Shown piece by piece: positions 17,458-25,715 of a stretch of DNA of 64,000 nucleotides. How positions within the stretch are numbered: the stretch's first letter is position 1; every line of letters begins with the position of its first letter. A program made the position numbers and the translations under genes. Below the pieces are notes generated by a model. The model did no database searches. It was given only the letters and a program-made list of their open reading frames with translations, and was not told the DNA's origin. Source of the stretch: Paludibacteraceae bacterium (GTDB taxonomy: Bacteria; Bacteroidota; Bacteroidia; Bacteroidales; Paludibacteraceae); NCBI GenBank assembly GCA_017527495.1, contig JAFXPY010000001.1, forward strand, positions 1-64,000, read 5' to 3'.

Positions 17458-17770
17458 AATAGGTCTGTTTCATATCATCTCGTTTGGAAAATCAGCGACT
17501 TGCAAGTAACGCTCCGATGTTGTTGAGAGGTTTTGAACTGCGAAGGTAAGTCGTGGGTATCTCGAACCGCCAAAGGCTCTGCAAGGTCAAGCAGTCCCTG
17601 TTTTGCAAAAAATCTTCCTTTTTCCTCTCCACAGGCTACAAGGAAAAAGAGTATTGTTTTGTCAAAAATCTTGCAGTTCTATACCCACTACCTTCTGAAT
17701 GCAGTACAAAACCAACTCAACTCGAAGCGAACTTTATACGCAAGTTACTAATTTTTAATTCCAAACGAAT
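17458..17770 (+). ncRNA. Structured leader L2, paralogue of L1
   Basis: Same helices as L1: ACTGC (17537)/GCAGT (17701), GAAGGTA (17542)/TACCTTC (17689), GTGGGT (17553)/ACCCAC (17683), TGCAAG (17580)/CTTGCA (17670). Unlike L1 it carries a long variable hairpin CTTTTTCC/GGAAAAAG (17618-17649) where L1 has CTAC/GTAG. It ends directly at a second MKQL start codon. Conserved core segments include CGAAGGTAAGTCGTGGGT and AACCGCCAAAGGCT. Confidence 0.65.
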
Positions 17771-18013
17771 ATGAAACAGTTATCAATTTTTTCAGTGTCA
17801 AATGAGGTTTCAAGCCTCATAATTTCAGAGCAAAAGCAAATACAAAACCAATCTAAGCTCTCGGCTCACATTACCGCAAGTTACAAATACCTTGAAGATG
17901 AAATCAACATTTTCAACTCAAAAGATGATGACGAAAATTGGGGAGATATTTATGACGAGTACGAAGATTTTGACGTTTGCTCAAAATCGTGGCACACATC
18001 AAGAAATTACTAA
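17771..18013 (+). CDS. Hypothetical acidic protein, 80 aa, N-terminus paralogous to 15460 gene
   Basis: Starts MKQLSIFSVSNEVSS and shares with the MutS-I gene both the MKQL start and a DNA block encoding N(Q)SKLSAHITAS versus [11 protein letters not shown]. The C-terminal half is very acidic (FNSKDDDENWGDIYDEYEDF). It is preceded by leader L2 just as the MutS-I gene is preceded by L1, so leader plus N-terminus appear duplicated together. Function unknown. Confidence 0.6.
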   Translation: MKQLSIFSVSNEVSSLIISEQKQIQNQSKLSAHITASYKYLEDEINIFNSKDDDENWGDIYDEYEDFDVCSKSWHTSRNY

Positions 18014-18051
18014 TAACAAATTTATTTACTAACATTTAATTTTTCAAAGTT

Positions 18052-18585
18052 ATGACAAACACAAGTGTAAAGGCTAAAGTACAAGCCGTTAAAAATTCAG
18101 TTAAGGGACTAAAGACCGCAAGCGAAATTGTTGCCCAAGTAAAGGAAGAAATTAGCGAGAAAGTTGCACAAGTAAAGACCGACCGCCAACAAGCCGCACA
18201 AGATAAACGCGAGTGGTTAAGAGGTATTTCCGCAGAGTTTCAAGCACAACAAAAAATTATGGAAATGACCGGTGCCGACTATATTCCAAGTATAAATGAA
18301 ATGTTGCGAGCCTATTATGAAAAGCAAAACAACATCACCGAATTAAACACCTTTGACCAATGGAAAGAAAAAGGCTACCAAGTTAAGCGAGGAGAAAAAG
18401 CCTATCTATTTTGGGGAAAGCCGAAAAGAAAAGAAACAAAAAGTCTGACCGATGACGCAGTGAAAGCAGGTGTAACAATAGAGGACGCAACCGAAGAACA
18501 AATAATAACTACCAAGTCCGACAAAGATTTTTACCCAATATGTTATCTTTTCGACATTTCGCAGTGCAGACAAATTCAAGCCTAA
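18052..18585 (+). CDS. ArdC N-terminal-domain protein, 177 aa
   Basis: Residues ~75-170 resemble the ArdC/DUF1738 N-terminal ssDNA-binding domain: NTFDQWKEKGYQVKRGEKAY, LFWGKPKR, FYPICYLFDISQC. The first 70 residues are a charged coiled-coil-like helix (VKAKVQAVKNSVKGLKTAS). The metallopeptidase half of full ArdC anti-restriction proteins is missing. Related domains protect incoming single-stranded plasmid DNA, which fits a mobile element, though the role here is inferred. Confidence 0.7.
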   Translation: MTNTSVKAKVQAVKNSVKGLKTASEIVAQVKEEISEKVAQVKTDRQQAAQDKREWLRGISAEFQAQQKIMEMTGADYIPSINEMLRAYYEKQNNITELNTFDQWKEKGYQVKRGEKAYLFWGKPKRKETKSLTDDAVKAGVTIEDATEEQIITTKSDKDFYPICYLFDISQCRQIQA

Positions 18586-18673
18586 CAACCAAGAGCCAAA
18601 GCGGGCAACGGCAGAGCCGACCCGCAAAGGCTTAAACAAACAATTATTTACTAACTCATAAACATTTAGAACG

Positions 18674-19300
18674 ATGAAAACATTTTCAAATTTCCGAACC
18701 GCTGAAGAATTAAACAAGTACATCAACAATTTCAGCAACGCAGTAAAGCAAGTAAACAACATTTTCACCACCGCTCAAAATCTGCTTAAAAAGTGGGACG
18801 GCAAAAAGTTAAACAAGCGTTTTGCCGAACAACTGCAAAACCTTTTCCCCGAAGAATATAGCACCGATGACAACTACAAGTATAAAGAAATTTACATATC
18901 TTACGGGCAGCAGTGGGGAGACAAAGTTGTTAGTTTCGTAATTCACCGAGTAAGTTATGACATAGCACAAGAAATTCACACAGGCTTTACTTTTTACAAA
19001 CAAACAAGGCACAGCAACGGCATAATTACCGATGATGAACGCATAAAAGCCGATGACGCTTGCAAGGACTTGCAAAAGTTGATAAACAATAATTTAGAAC
19101 GCTTGCACCGATACGAAGACGCATTAAAACATTTTGAGGACTACAAAAACCGATACCAAAAAGCCGTAGATGATTTTTACAACGCAATAAGCAGTATAAA
19201 CCCCTATTTTGTCGCTTCAGAAATACGGACTTACACCCTTGACAAAACCGAGTGGGAAAAGCGTATGGAAGAAGAATTGCAAAACATCATCAAGCAGTAA
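18674..19300 (+). CDS. Hypothetical helical protein, 208 aa
   Basis: A hydrophilic, mostly helical protein (FRTAEELNKYINNFSNAVKQ ... FEDYKNRYQKAVDDFYNAIS). No recognised domain. It is the last gene of the plasmid-like cargo block and is followed by repeat R3. Confidence 0.6.
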   Translation: MKTFSNFRTAEELNKYINNFSNAVKQVNNIFTTAQNLLKKWDGKKLNKRFAEQLQNLFPEEYSTDDNYKYKEIYISYGQQWGDKVVSFVIHRVSYDIAQEIHTGFTFYKQTRHSNGIITDDERIKADDACKDLQKLINNNLERLHRYEDALKHFEDYKNRYQKAVDDFYNAISSINPYFVASEIRTYTLDKTEWEKRMEEELQNIIKQ

Positions 19301-19312
19301 CCACCACCCAAA

Positions 19313-19412
19313 GACCTCATCGCACATCAGCGGTGAGGTCAGAGGGACACTCACCGCTAACATCGGGGTCTTGCAGACACTCGATGTTATTTTTTTTGTC
19401 CAAATTTTGTAT
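19313..19412 (+). repeat. Hairpin repeat R3
   Basis: Stem 1 GCGGTGAG/CTCACCGC and stem 2 AACATCG/CGATGTT enclose loops GTCAGAGGGACA and GTCTTGCAGACA, then a T8 run. It closely matches chromosomal R1 down to the AAATTTTGTA tail. It probably terminates the upstream gene. Confidence 0.65.
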
Positions 19413-19426
19413 TAAAGCACTATGTA

Positions 19427-19458
19427 TTTGGCAGTTGGGTATTTATTCATTATTTTTG
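19427..19458 (+). promoter_or_regulatory. Promoter for the first structural-side operon
   Basis: TTTG (19427), 20-nt spacer, TATTTTTG (19451-19458): consensus host-type promoter 20 bp before the ATG at 19479. Confidence 0.75.
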
Positions 19459-19478
19459 CACTATAATTGAAAAACACT

Positions 19479-20021
19479 ATGACCGACCGCATTTGTTTAT
19501 ATCTTACTTTACCGGCTTATCTTGCGCAGTGGTATGCCTTTGAGTGCCGACAAATAGAACATCGTGAGGAGGACACTATCTCGCACGCTATCTACAAACC
19601 GCTTGAACCGGTTGTTATTCCGCGTGGCTCACAAGAGAGCCTTATCTTGCATAACTTTCTTCAGAAACCACCGCACAACGCCATTGCTGAAGATGATGAA
19701 CCTAACATCGCTATCGTGATACCTCAATATCGTGATAAAGACCCGAACACCTTTAACTATCTTGGCAGACACGGACGGCAGAAACTTGCAGACACTATCC
19801 GCAATCGTTTCTGCATTGAACTGTGGGAAAACCTGCACACCTTTCGCAACGCCTTGTCAAGACAAGACAACGCTATCTATGCCTTTATGGAATCGAACGG
19901 CATAGAGTGCAGTGAAACTAATTGGAACGCACTTGCCAAAATCTACCAACGACAGCGCAGCGTCTATTATATGCAAAAATCTCGCAAAAAAAATTCTGAA
20001 AAGTCCAACCGAAATCAGTAA
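19479..20021 (+). CDS. Hypothetical phage protein, 180 aa
   Basis: I chose the ATG at 19479 (MTDRICLYLTLPAYLAQWYA), 20 bp after a consensus -7 box, over an upstream TTG. The protein is mixed alpha/beta with a basic tail (QKSRKKNSEKSNRNQ). It heads a two-gene operon ended by the terminator at 20486. Function not recognised; a virion or early regulatory role is equally possible. Confidence 0.65.
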   Translation: MTDRICLYLTLPAYLAQWYAFECRQIEHREEDTISHAIYKPLEPVVIPRGSQESLILHNFLQKPPHNAIAEDDEPNIAIVIPQYRDKDPNTFNYLGRHGRQKLADTIRNRFCIELWENLHTFRNALSRQDNAIYAFMESNGIECSETNWNALAKIYQRQRSVYYMQKSRKKNSEKSNRNQ

Positions 20022-20061
20022 TCCGTTAGAAGTGATAAGATTTAACCACAATCTCTGCATT

Positions 20062-20487
20062 ATGTCCTCTGTTTCATATCCCGGAATAAAATCAGTCGGC
20101 TACATATTCGCCGACCATATACCAGCCAACAGTGTTTACAATGCAGTTGCCGGTATAGATATTAACTTGTTTGTAAAACCCACTCCCATTTGCATTATTG
20201 CTGATGCAACTTGCGAAGTTGACGAAAGCAACGAGAGCAATGGTATTGCTCAATCCGTTACGCTTTCTTTCCGTTCAACCTCCGAACTCCCAAGACACCG
20301 CCCCCTTGCCTTTGTCATCGAAGATGTCAACGGCAACACCTTTCTGCTCGGTCAACCGGAACGACCTCATCTTGCTGTTGCACGCACACGGCAGACCGGC
20401 ACACCTTCAGGTGAGTCTGCTGTAATCTCTTACGAGGTTACGCAGACAGCCCCAATAGCCCTCAAACCTTGCAAAATGATAATATAA
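20062..20487 (+). CDS. Hypothetical phage protein, 141 aa, probably structural
   Basis: Begins MSSVSYPGIKSVGYIFADHI and is beta-rich throughout, as in small virion or tail-associated proteins. The ATG at 20062 is preferred because upstream codons overlap the previous gene. The terminator overlaps its stop codon. Confidence 0.6.
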   Translation: MSSVSYPGIKSVGYIFADHIPANSVYNAVAGIDINLFVKPTPICIIADATCEVDESNESNGIAQSVTLSFRSTSELPRHRPLAFVIEDVNGNTFLLGQPERPHLAVARTRQTGTPSGESAVISYEVTQTAPIALKPCKMII

Positions 20488-20516
20488 AAAAACGCTCCCA
20501 AGCGAGAGCGTTTTTA
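20486..20516. terminator. Bidirectional terminator between structural gene and Abi gene
   Basis: AAAAACGCTC pairs with GAGCGTTTTT around an 8-nt loop. A- and T-tracts on either side allow termination of both the plus-strand gene and the convergent Abi_2 gene. Confidence 0.85.
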
Positions 20517-20517
20517 T

Positions 20518-21468
20518 TTATTTTTGCCAAACAGGTAATCGTTTCCAATTGTCAGGAAATCCCATCTCTTTGAGAGATAGCAGGCGATGATTATCAGCAA
20601 GCAAATGTAAAAGATTGTTTTTGAAATTGTTGTCAGGACTAATAATATCAACGATATATTTCAGTGCCGTCAACAAAGCAAAAAGTTTGTTTTGCTTAAT
20701 ATCCACAGCATCAGCCTTTGACATAAAGGAATATGTTGTGTTGTACGGCATTTTTATGTGAACCATAAAACGCCTATTCCAAATACGACTATGATGAGCG
20801 CAGCAGTTTCTTAAACCAGAGAAAGCATGAAGCCAGTTTGCGAACAATTCAACATTTGCGATTCCGAAAGCGTTTGCAATGGCTTTCTTCTCATTACTTG
20901 TTTTAAGCAACTTATATAAACGGCTCAATGTGCCAAAAGAGATAACCTCCATCGTCATCCATGATGGTGGCATATCAGGCTCATTGTATTTGTTGTAATA
21001 GTGCTTGATGAAATCTTCATTGCTTCTATCTACATCGCCAACAATGTCATCGGATATATCGTCAAATAAAGTATCTCCATCCATTTGAATTGCAAATGCG
21101 GCACTATCATATAAAGATTTATCTTCATACCAATGACTATCACCTGTACTTTCACTATAAATCTGCGATAGTTTGGTGCGCACTGCTACTTCAACTTTTT
21201 CCAACTCATTAAATATAAGTGAGCGCAATCGGCGGTCAAACACATACAAGTCTATAATATCCTGAAACGTAATATCATCACGCATGAAGTGGTGGTCAGA
21301 ATCAGGGTCAACATTGTTCTGATAAGGATATGTATAAGCACGTAAGCGATAATAACTTATATTTCCAAGATATTTGGCAGCAAGTTGCTTGTCATCGAAA
21401 TTCAAACCTCTTGCCTCTAACTTTGCTATTTGCTCGGCAATAGAAATAGGGTGCTTTTGATATTTCAT
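20518..21468 (-). CDS. Abi_2-family (AbiD/AbiF-like) phage-resistance protein
   Basis: The 316-aa protein matches Abi_2 landmarks: PISIAEQIAKLEARGL, YLGNISYYRLRAYTYPYQ, DIIDLYVFDRRLRSLIFNELEKVEVAVRTKL, and LRNCCAHHSRIWNRRF. The last carries an R-x4-6-H-like motif (LRNCCAHH) typical of HEPN-type RNases. Such proteins abort infection by other phages. It is transcribed against the phage genes from its own promoter, through a structured 5' RNA, in the first gap between virion operons. Confidence 0.88.
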   Translation of the reverse strand: MKYQKHPISIAEQIAKLEARGLNFDDKQLAAKYLGNISYYRLRAYTYPYQNNVDPDSDHHFMRDDITFQDIIDLYVFDRRLRSLIFNELEKVEVAVRTKLSQIYSESTGDSHWYEDKSLYDSAAFAIQMDGDTLFDDISDDIVGDVDRSNEDFIKHYYNKYNEPDMPPSWMTMEVISFGTLSRLYKLLKTSNEKKAIANAFGIANVELFANWLHAFSGLRNCCAHHSRIWNRRFMVHIKMPYNTTYSFMSKADAVDIKQNKLFALLTALKYIVDIISPDNNFKNNLLHLLADNHRLLSLKEMGFPDNWKRLPVWQK

Positions 21469-21502
21469 AACATCTTAAGTTATAAGAAGATGGGGTATAG
21501 AT

Positions 21503-21562
21503 ACTCGAAGACCTCCCCGGGTGCGCTGTTCCAATGAGAAGCGTGGGAGGTCATATCGAGTG
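21503..21562 (-). ncRNA. Structured RNA at the 5' end of the Abi_2 transcript
   Basis: The transcript begins with ACTCGA and GACCTCC, which pair with GGAGGTC and TCGAGT about 45 nt later around a GC-rich core. A CCCC further downstream could pair with the GGGG run. The 5' end lies at the expected start of the promoter at 21563-21594. I recall that structured RNAs have been described beside Abi_2/AbiF-type genes, but could not check that here. Confidence 0.6.
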
Positions 21563-21594
21563 CAAAAGTACAACTTTTTTTCTAATTATCCAAA
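21563..21594 (-). promoter_or_regulatory. Promoter for the Abi_2 gene and its RNA
   Basis: On the minus strand: TTTG, exactly 20 nt, TACTTTTG. It is divergent from the phage late promoter at 21632. Confidence 0.8.
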
Positions 21595-21631
21595 TAATTC
21601 TTACTTTTTTCGCAATTTTATTGAAAAAGCA

Positions 21632-21666
21632 GTCTTTTACTCCCCTTATATAAGGTCGTACTTTTG
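21632..21666 (+). promoter_or_regulatory. Late promoter 1 (capsid operon), GTCTTTT type
   Basis: GTCTTTT (21632-21638), 20-nt spacer, TACTTTTG (21659-21666). It belongs to a seven-member family with invariant spacing. Confidence 0.75.
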
Positions 21667-21708
21667 CGTTGTAATCACTTACAACTATGAAGTACGACCT
21701 TTATTTGC
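21652..21708 (+). terminator. Hairpin overlapping late promoter 1 and the protease start
   Basis: AAGGTCGTACTT (21652-21663, contains the -7 box) pairs with AAGTACGACCTT (21690-21701, codons 2-5). An inner GTTGTAA/TTACAAC stem lies within, and a T-rich tail follows. Confidence 0.6.
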
Positions 21709-22772
21709 GCGGTTATGTTGGCGGAGCCGATTTTGACTCTGACCTCGTTTCGCGTACCCTCACCAAATACAAAGACCGCCCTGTAACAGTCCTCATTGAC
21801 TCACTCGGCGGCTCACTCGCTACCGCGCTTTCTATCGCTGCCGCCTTCCGTGAGCATGGCGATGTTACCGCACATTTCGTTGGTATGAACGCAAGTGCGG
21901 CGACTATTGCGTCAATGGGTGCAAATAGCATCACCATTGATGAGTGTGCCATGTACCTCGTTCACAAATGTTCGGCAGAGTTCTTCCAATGGGCATCATT
22001 CAATGCCGACCAACTCCAAGACCAGATAGACCAACTCACGCAACTGAAAAGCGACCTTGAGAAAATGGATCTCAATGTCGCGCAGATGTATGCTCGTAAG
22101 TGCAAGAAGCCGGTCGCTGACCTGCTTGCACTGATGAAGACAGGCGGTTGGCTCACTGCCAATGAAGCATGGCAGTGGGGCTTCGTTGATTGTCTGACCG
22201 ACAACCACGAAGACGCTGTGCCGGTACTCACCGAAGACCTTGCAGCCTCTATGCAAGCCAACGGACTGCCATTGCCTAATATGGAAATCAAAGCCACACC
22301 AACGCCTACCGGCTTTCATAAACTCGTTGAGATGCTTTCCAACTTCTTCCAACGCAAACCCGAAACCAACGCACAACCCGACAGCGAAGCCACAGCCCAA
22401 GAACCAACACAGCACACCAACCAACTAACAGATACAGATATGACTAAACTATTACCATTGCTTGCCACGGCACTCGCCTTGCAAGCGCAGGAGTTCACCT
22501 TGAAAGATGACCACCTGCAACTCACCGCAGAACAGGCAGACACACTCGAAGCCTACATCAAAGACCTCTCTGACAAACTCACTGCAGAGCAGACCGCCAA
22601 CAAGACAGCACAAGACCGCATCAAGGCTCTTGAAAAGCAACTCGCTGACAAACCGGCTGACGAAACCGTACAGGTCATCAACCAACCGGCACAGTCCTCT
22701 GCCCTCTCTGCTGAAGCAGAGTTTGTTGCTAACCTGAAAAAGGCACAAGAACTCTTCGACAGCCTGCCATAA
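21687..22772 (+). CDS. ClpP-related head maturation protease, 361 aa
   Basis: The first ~190 residues form a ClpP/S49-type serine protease domain: VTVLIDSLGGSLATALSIAA, VGMNASAATIASMGA with the likely nucleophile Ser, and MYLVHKCS with the likely His. Residues ~215-361 are Gln/Ala-rich with an extended coiled coil (LSDKLTAEQTANKTAQDRIK), resembling a scaffold domain fused to the protease, as in HK97-like prohead systems. It precedes the major capsid gene. The start lies within the promoter-1 hairpin. Confidence 0.87.
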   Translation: MKYDLYLRGYVGGADFDSDLVSRTLTKYKDRPVTVLIDSLGGSLATALSIAAAFREHGDVTAHFVGMNASAATIASMGANSITIDECAMYLVHKCSAEFFQWASFNADQLQDQIDQLTQLKSDLEKMDLNVAQMYARKCKKPVADLLALMKTGGWLTANEAWQWGFVDCLTDNHEDAVPVLTEDLAASMQANGLPLPNMEIKATPTPTGFHKLVEMLSNFFQRKPETNAQPDSEATAQEPTQHTNQLTDTDMTKLLPLLATALALQAQEFTLKDDHLQLTAEQADTLEAYIKDLSDKLTAEQTANKTAQDRIKALEKQLADKPADETVQVINQPAQSSALSAEAEFVANLKKAQELFDSLP

Positions 22773-22850
22773 AGCCCGAAGCCGAAGCAAAAGCCAAACA
22801 GGCAAAAGCCAACAACCAACAGTAAAGATAACCACATAATTTCTACAGAT

Positions 22851-23894
22851 ATGCCATACGGAAAATTAGTATTCACACCGCAGGAGTGGCAGGAAGCCGC
22901 TCACAAGTATCGCAAGGAACTGCTCATGCTCCCTCTTTTAGGTTGCAACGACACACTCCAACACATGACCGGTCGCCCCGGCATCCGATATAAAGAGTCG
23001 GTCGGCACCATAGGACTTGATGCACAGTTCGCACCATATAAGGTTGACCGCAGGTCAAATGCCGACCTCAATCTCTCGTTCCGCACCCTTGAAACCTTTT
23101 TCGGCAATGTCGTAAAAGATTTCGAGCCAAACAGTGCAATCCGCACTTTGCTTGGCACAGGTGCCACCAAAGGCAATGCACAGGCTTCAACGCCTACCGC
23201 TCGTCAAGTCTTGGCTCTCATCGCCAAGTCGCTCTCGCACCACTTGAACGAGTCCATTTGGTCAGCAGTGCGCAACGAAAACGGCGACACCACCGCTGAA
23301 CTCTTCAATGGTTTCGACACCATTACGCAGACCGAGATTACAGCAGGTAACCTCTCTGCTGCCAACAACAACTATGTCAAACTCACTGACGACATCACCA
23401 CCGAAAACGCTGTTGACATCGCCAAGGACATCTTGTTTCATCTTGATCCGCATTTGCGCTCGCAGCAACTGCTTATGTACTGCTCGCAGGACTTCTACGA
23501 TAAGTACTCCGAAGCCTATCAGAAGACCCATGGTGGACTTATCTACAACACGCAGTATCTGCAAGACACTGTCGAAGGCTCGCAAGGTCGCTTGAAACTC
23601 GTTCCGCTCGCCAACAAAGCAGACAGTAAGTTTATCCACATCGCACCAAAAAGCAATATGCTTTATGGTTACGACAATATGTCTGATGTGGAAAGTATCG
23701 AAGTAGAGCGTTTTGCTCCATTCGTACTCACTTATGTCGCCACTATGTTCTTCGGCGTACAGTTCGAGAGCCTTGACAAGTCACGCCTCAAAGTTGTCGA
23801 ACTGAAATCAGCCCCCACCACACAAGCAGCCCCCACTCAAAACACCAGCGAAACAACAGCCGACCCAGTAACCGAAGGCGAAAACAACGGATAA
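22851..23894 (+). CDS. Major capsid protein, HK97-like
   Basis: 347 aa, directly after the protease/scaffold gene. It reads as a phage capsid subunit: FRTLETFFGNVVKDFEPN, ARQVLALIAKSLSHHLNESI, and an E-loop/P-domain style segment ending VERFAPFVLTYVATMFFGVQF. The C-terminal 35 residues are Thr/Pro/Glu-rich (SAPTTQAAPTQNTSETTADP) and probably disordered. Identification rests mainly on position and general pattern; the HK97 fold is inferred. Confidence 0.78.
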   Translation: MPYGKLVFTPQEWQEAAHKYRKELLMLPLLGCNDTLQHMTGRPGIRYKESVGTIGLDAQFAPYKVDRRSNADLNLSFRTLETFFGNVVKDFEPNSAIRTLLGTGATKGNAQASTPTARQVLALIAKSLSHHLNESIWSAVRNENGDTTAELFNGFDTITQTEITAGNLSAANNNYVKLTDDITTENAVDIAKDILFHLDPHLRSQQLLMYCSQDFYDKYSEAYQKTHGGLIYNTQYLQDTVEGSQGRLKLVPLANKADSKFIHIAPKSNMLYGYDNMSDVESIEVERFAPFVLTYVATMFFGVQFESLDKSRLKVVELKSAPTTQAAPTQNTSETTADPVTEGENNG

Positions 23895-23920
23895 AACGAA
23901 CCCTCTAAAAGTACAAGTAT

Positions 23921-24499
23921 ATGGAAAATTGTTCATCAACCTTTCAACGCTCGCTCTCATGGTGTCAGGGTACTCCCGAGTACCCGGGCATCAAAAGGCG
24001 TATCTATTACATCGCAAAGTCAGCGATAGCGAAGTGGCCGACTTTGCCGACCGATGAAGCCGGAAGACCCACAGCGGCTGTCTATGAAGGCAGTTTCGTA
24101 CTCAAAGCAGACCACAAGTGGCATCATATCGATGTGTTGCCCGACAAGTGTCAGGTAACATCGGAAGCCCAAGGGGAACTGCCCTCGCAAACGCAACTCA
24201 ACAAACTCACTGCCGTACATCCGGGAGTCGGCGAAGAAGCCAGCGCAGCAGCCGCTTATATCAACAACACGGACAATGTGTTCCTCGTTGAAGATATGAA
24301 AGGCAAGTATCGTGTTATCGGCTCCGACCGTTGGGAAACGAAATCCACCGTAGCACAAGACCTTGGTCAGGGAGCAACGGGAACAGCGTCAACCACTATC
24401 AATGCCGAAGCATCGGATGTCGTACCGGCACCGTTCTACACCGGAAAAATCGAACTCGAAGACGATGTAACTATCAACGACACTAACACCAACTCATGA
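23921..24499 (+). CDS. Phage structural protein in capsid operon, 192 aa
   Basis: Beta-rich protein (SWCQGTPEYPGIKRRIYYIAK, VYEGSFVLKADHKWHHIDVL) of a kind seen after the capsid gene in Bacteroidales phages. It could be a tail tube or head decoration protein. It overlaps the next gene by 4 nt (ATGA). Confidence 0.6.
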   Translation: MENCSSTFQRSLSWCQGTPEYPGIKRRIYYIAKSAIAKWPTLPTDEAGRPTAAVYEGSFVLKADHKWHHIDVLPDKCQVTSEAQGELPSQTQLNKLTAVHPGVGEEASAAAAYINNTDNVFLVEDMKGKYRVIGSDRWETKSTVAQDLGQGATGTASTTINAEASDVVPAPFYTGKIELEDDVTINDTNTNS

Positions 24500-25098
24500 G
24501 CCTCATCGACCTTGACATCTTGAAACAAGACACGCCCGCGCACAAGGAAAAAGACCTCTTCGCGGAAACGGACAAGCGCAAGGCATGGGAAAAGGAGAAA
24601 CTTGCACGGTGTGATTTCACTAAACAGGTGAAAATCTTGCACCGCGCAGGTTTTTACTTTATCTCCGTGTGGAACAAATCGGTTAAAGGGCGCACACTGA
24701 TTGACATCAAAGCCGACGACAACATGATACCTTTCTTTGCCACCAATATGGTCGAACTCATCACAGACACCATCGGCGATAATCTCAGAAACGGCACTTG
24801 GGCAATCGTGGCGACACCCAAACGCCGACACCTCACCCACAACTTTGCATCACTCATCGCCCAAGAAATAGGCACACGGCTCGGCATACCTTTCTATGAT
24901 GACTGTGCCACGGCTCGCACTCGTGAGCGCGTCAATGCCGTATTCACTGCCAACAACATACCCAAAGAGCAGAATATCATCGTCTTTGATGACTTCGTGA
25001 CGACCGGCTCGACAATCAAAGCGATGAAGCAACTCCTCGACACGCTCGGCAAAACATCGGTCTATTTCATCGGCATCAATAACCATTGTGCAAGTTAA
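24496..25098 (+). CDS. Phosphoribosyltransferase-like protein, 200 aa
   Basis: The C-terminal part has a type I PRTase PRPP-binding loop, NIIVFDDFVTTGSTIKAM (residues ~162-179), preceded by WAIVATPKRRHLTHNFAS and an alpha/beta core. Type I PRTases salvage bases or act in ComF-like and phage-encoded proteins; the substrate cannot be told. It is translationally coupled inside a capsid operon, which is unexpected for a metabolic enzyme. Confidence 0.78.
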   Translation: MSLIDLDILKQDTPAHKEKDLFAETDKRKAWEKEKLARCDFTKQVKILHRAGFYFISVWNKSVKGRTLIDIKADDNMIPFFATNMVELITDTIGDNLRNGTWAIVATPKRRHLTHNFASLIAQEIGTRLGIPFYDDCATARTRERVNAVFTANNIPKEQNIIVFDDFVTTGSTIKAMKQLLDTLGKTSVYFIGINNHCAS

Positions 25099-25175
25099 AT
25101 GAGCAAAGGAAATTCATTTACTTTGCCATAACGCCGCCAATGGTCTGTTATTAACAAAAACGAACCACCTTTCCA

Positions 25176-25715
25176 ATGGATACTAAACTCACAGAAACGA
25201 TACAAACTTGGCTCAATGCCCCTACGGAAACGCGCTCTCTCGAAGAGGGTGCAATGCTCGTTCTGAAACTCACCGGCAACCGTTTTATGTACCAAAACAT
25301 CATCGCTCGCAAGGACACGAAGATGATTGAGTACCAACTCAGTAAATACTTGCCCATACGCTTGCAGAAACTCACGCACGAACAGGTAACCGAGATGAAA
25401 CGGCAAGCCGCTGTTATCGCTGAAACGCACCACCTCGACACCACTCGTAAACCTGCAAAGACACTTGCAGACGAGTGGAAAAAAGGGAAACGCGCCGACC
25501 ACGACTCTTTGCCCGACACTATCCAAGCCCTCTATTCAGAGAACTTGAACCTGCTTCATCGTATGCGTGAATGCCACTTGCAGGTGCGTAAGATTGCCCT
25601 ATCTGACAAACCTTGCAGCGACTGTGATATTTATCCCTTTGTCAAAGAACTCATCGACCTTGACAAACGCTATCACGCAAATTGGCAAACCTACGATGAA
25701 TATGGCAGAGAATGA
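25176..25715 (+). CDS. Hypothetical phage protein, 179 aa
   Basis: Helical protein (KLTETIQTWLNAPTETRSLE; TLADEWKKGKRADHDSLPDT) with a CSDCD cysteine pair late in the sequence. It overlaps the following gene by 4 nt. Not recognised. Confidence 0.6.
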   Translation: MDTKLTETIQTWLNAPTETRSLEEGAMLVLKLTGNRFMYQNIIARKDTKMIEYQLSKYLPIRLQKLTHEQVTEMKRQAAVIAETHHLDTTRKPAKTLADEWKKGKRADHDSLPDTIQALYSENLNLLHRMRECHLQVRKIALSDKPCSDCDIYPFVKELIDLDKRYHANWQTYDEYGRE

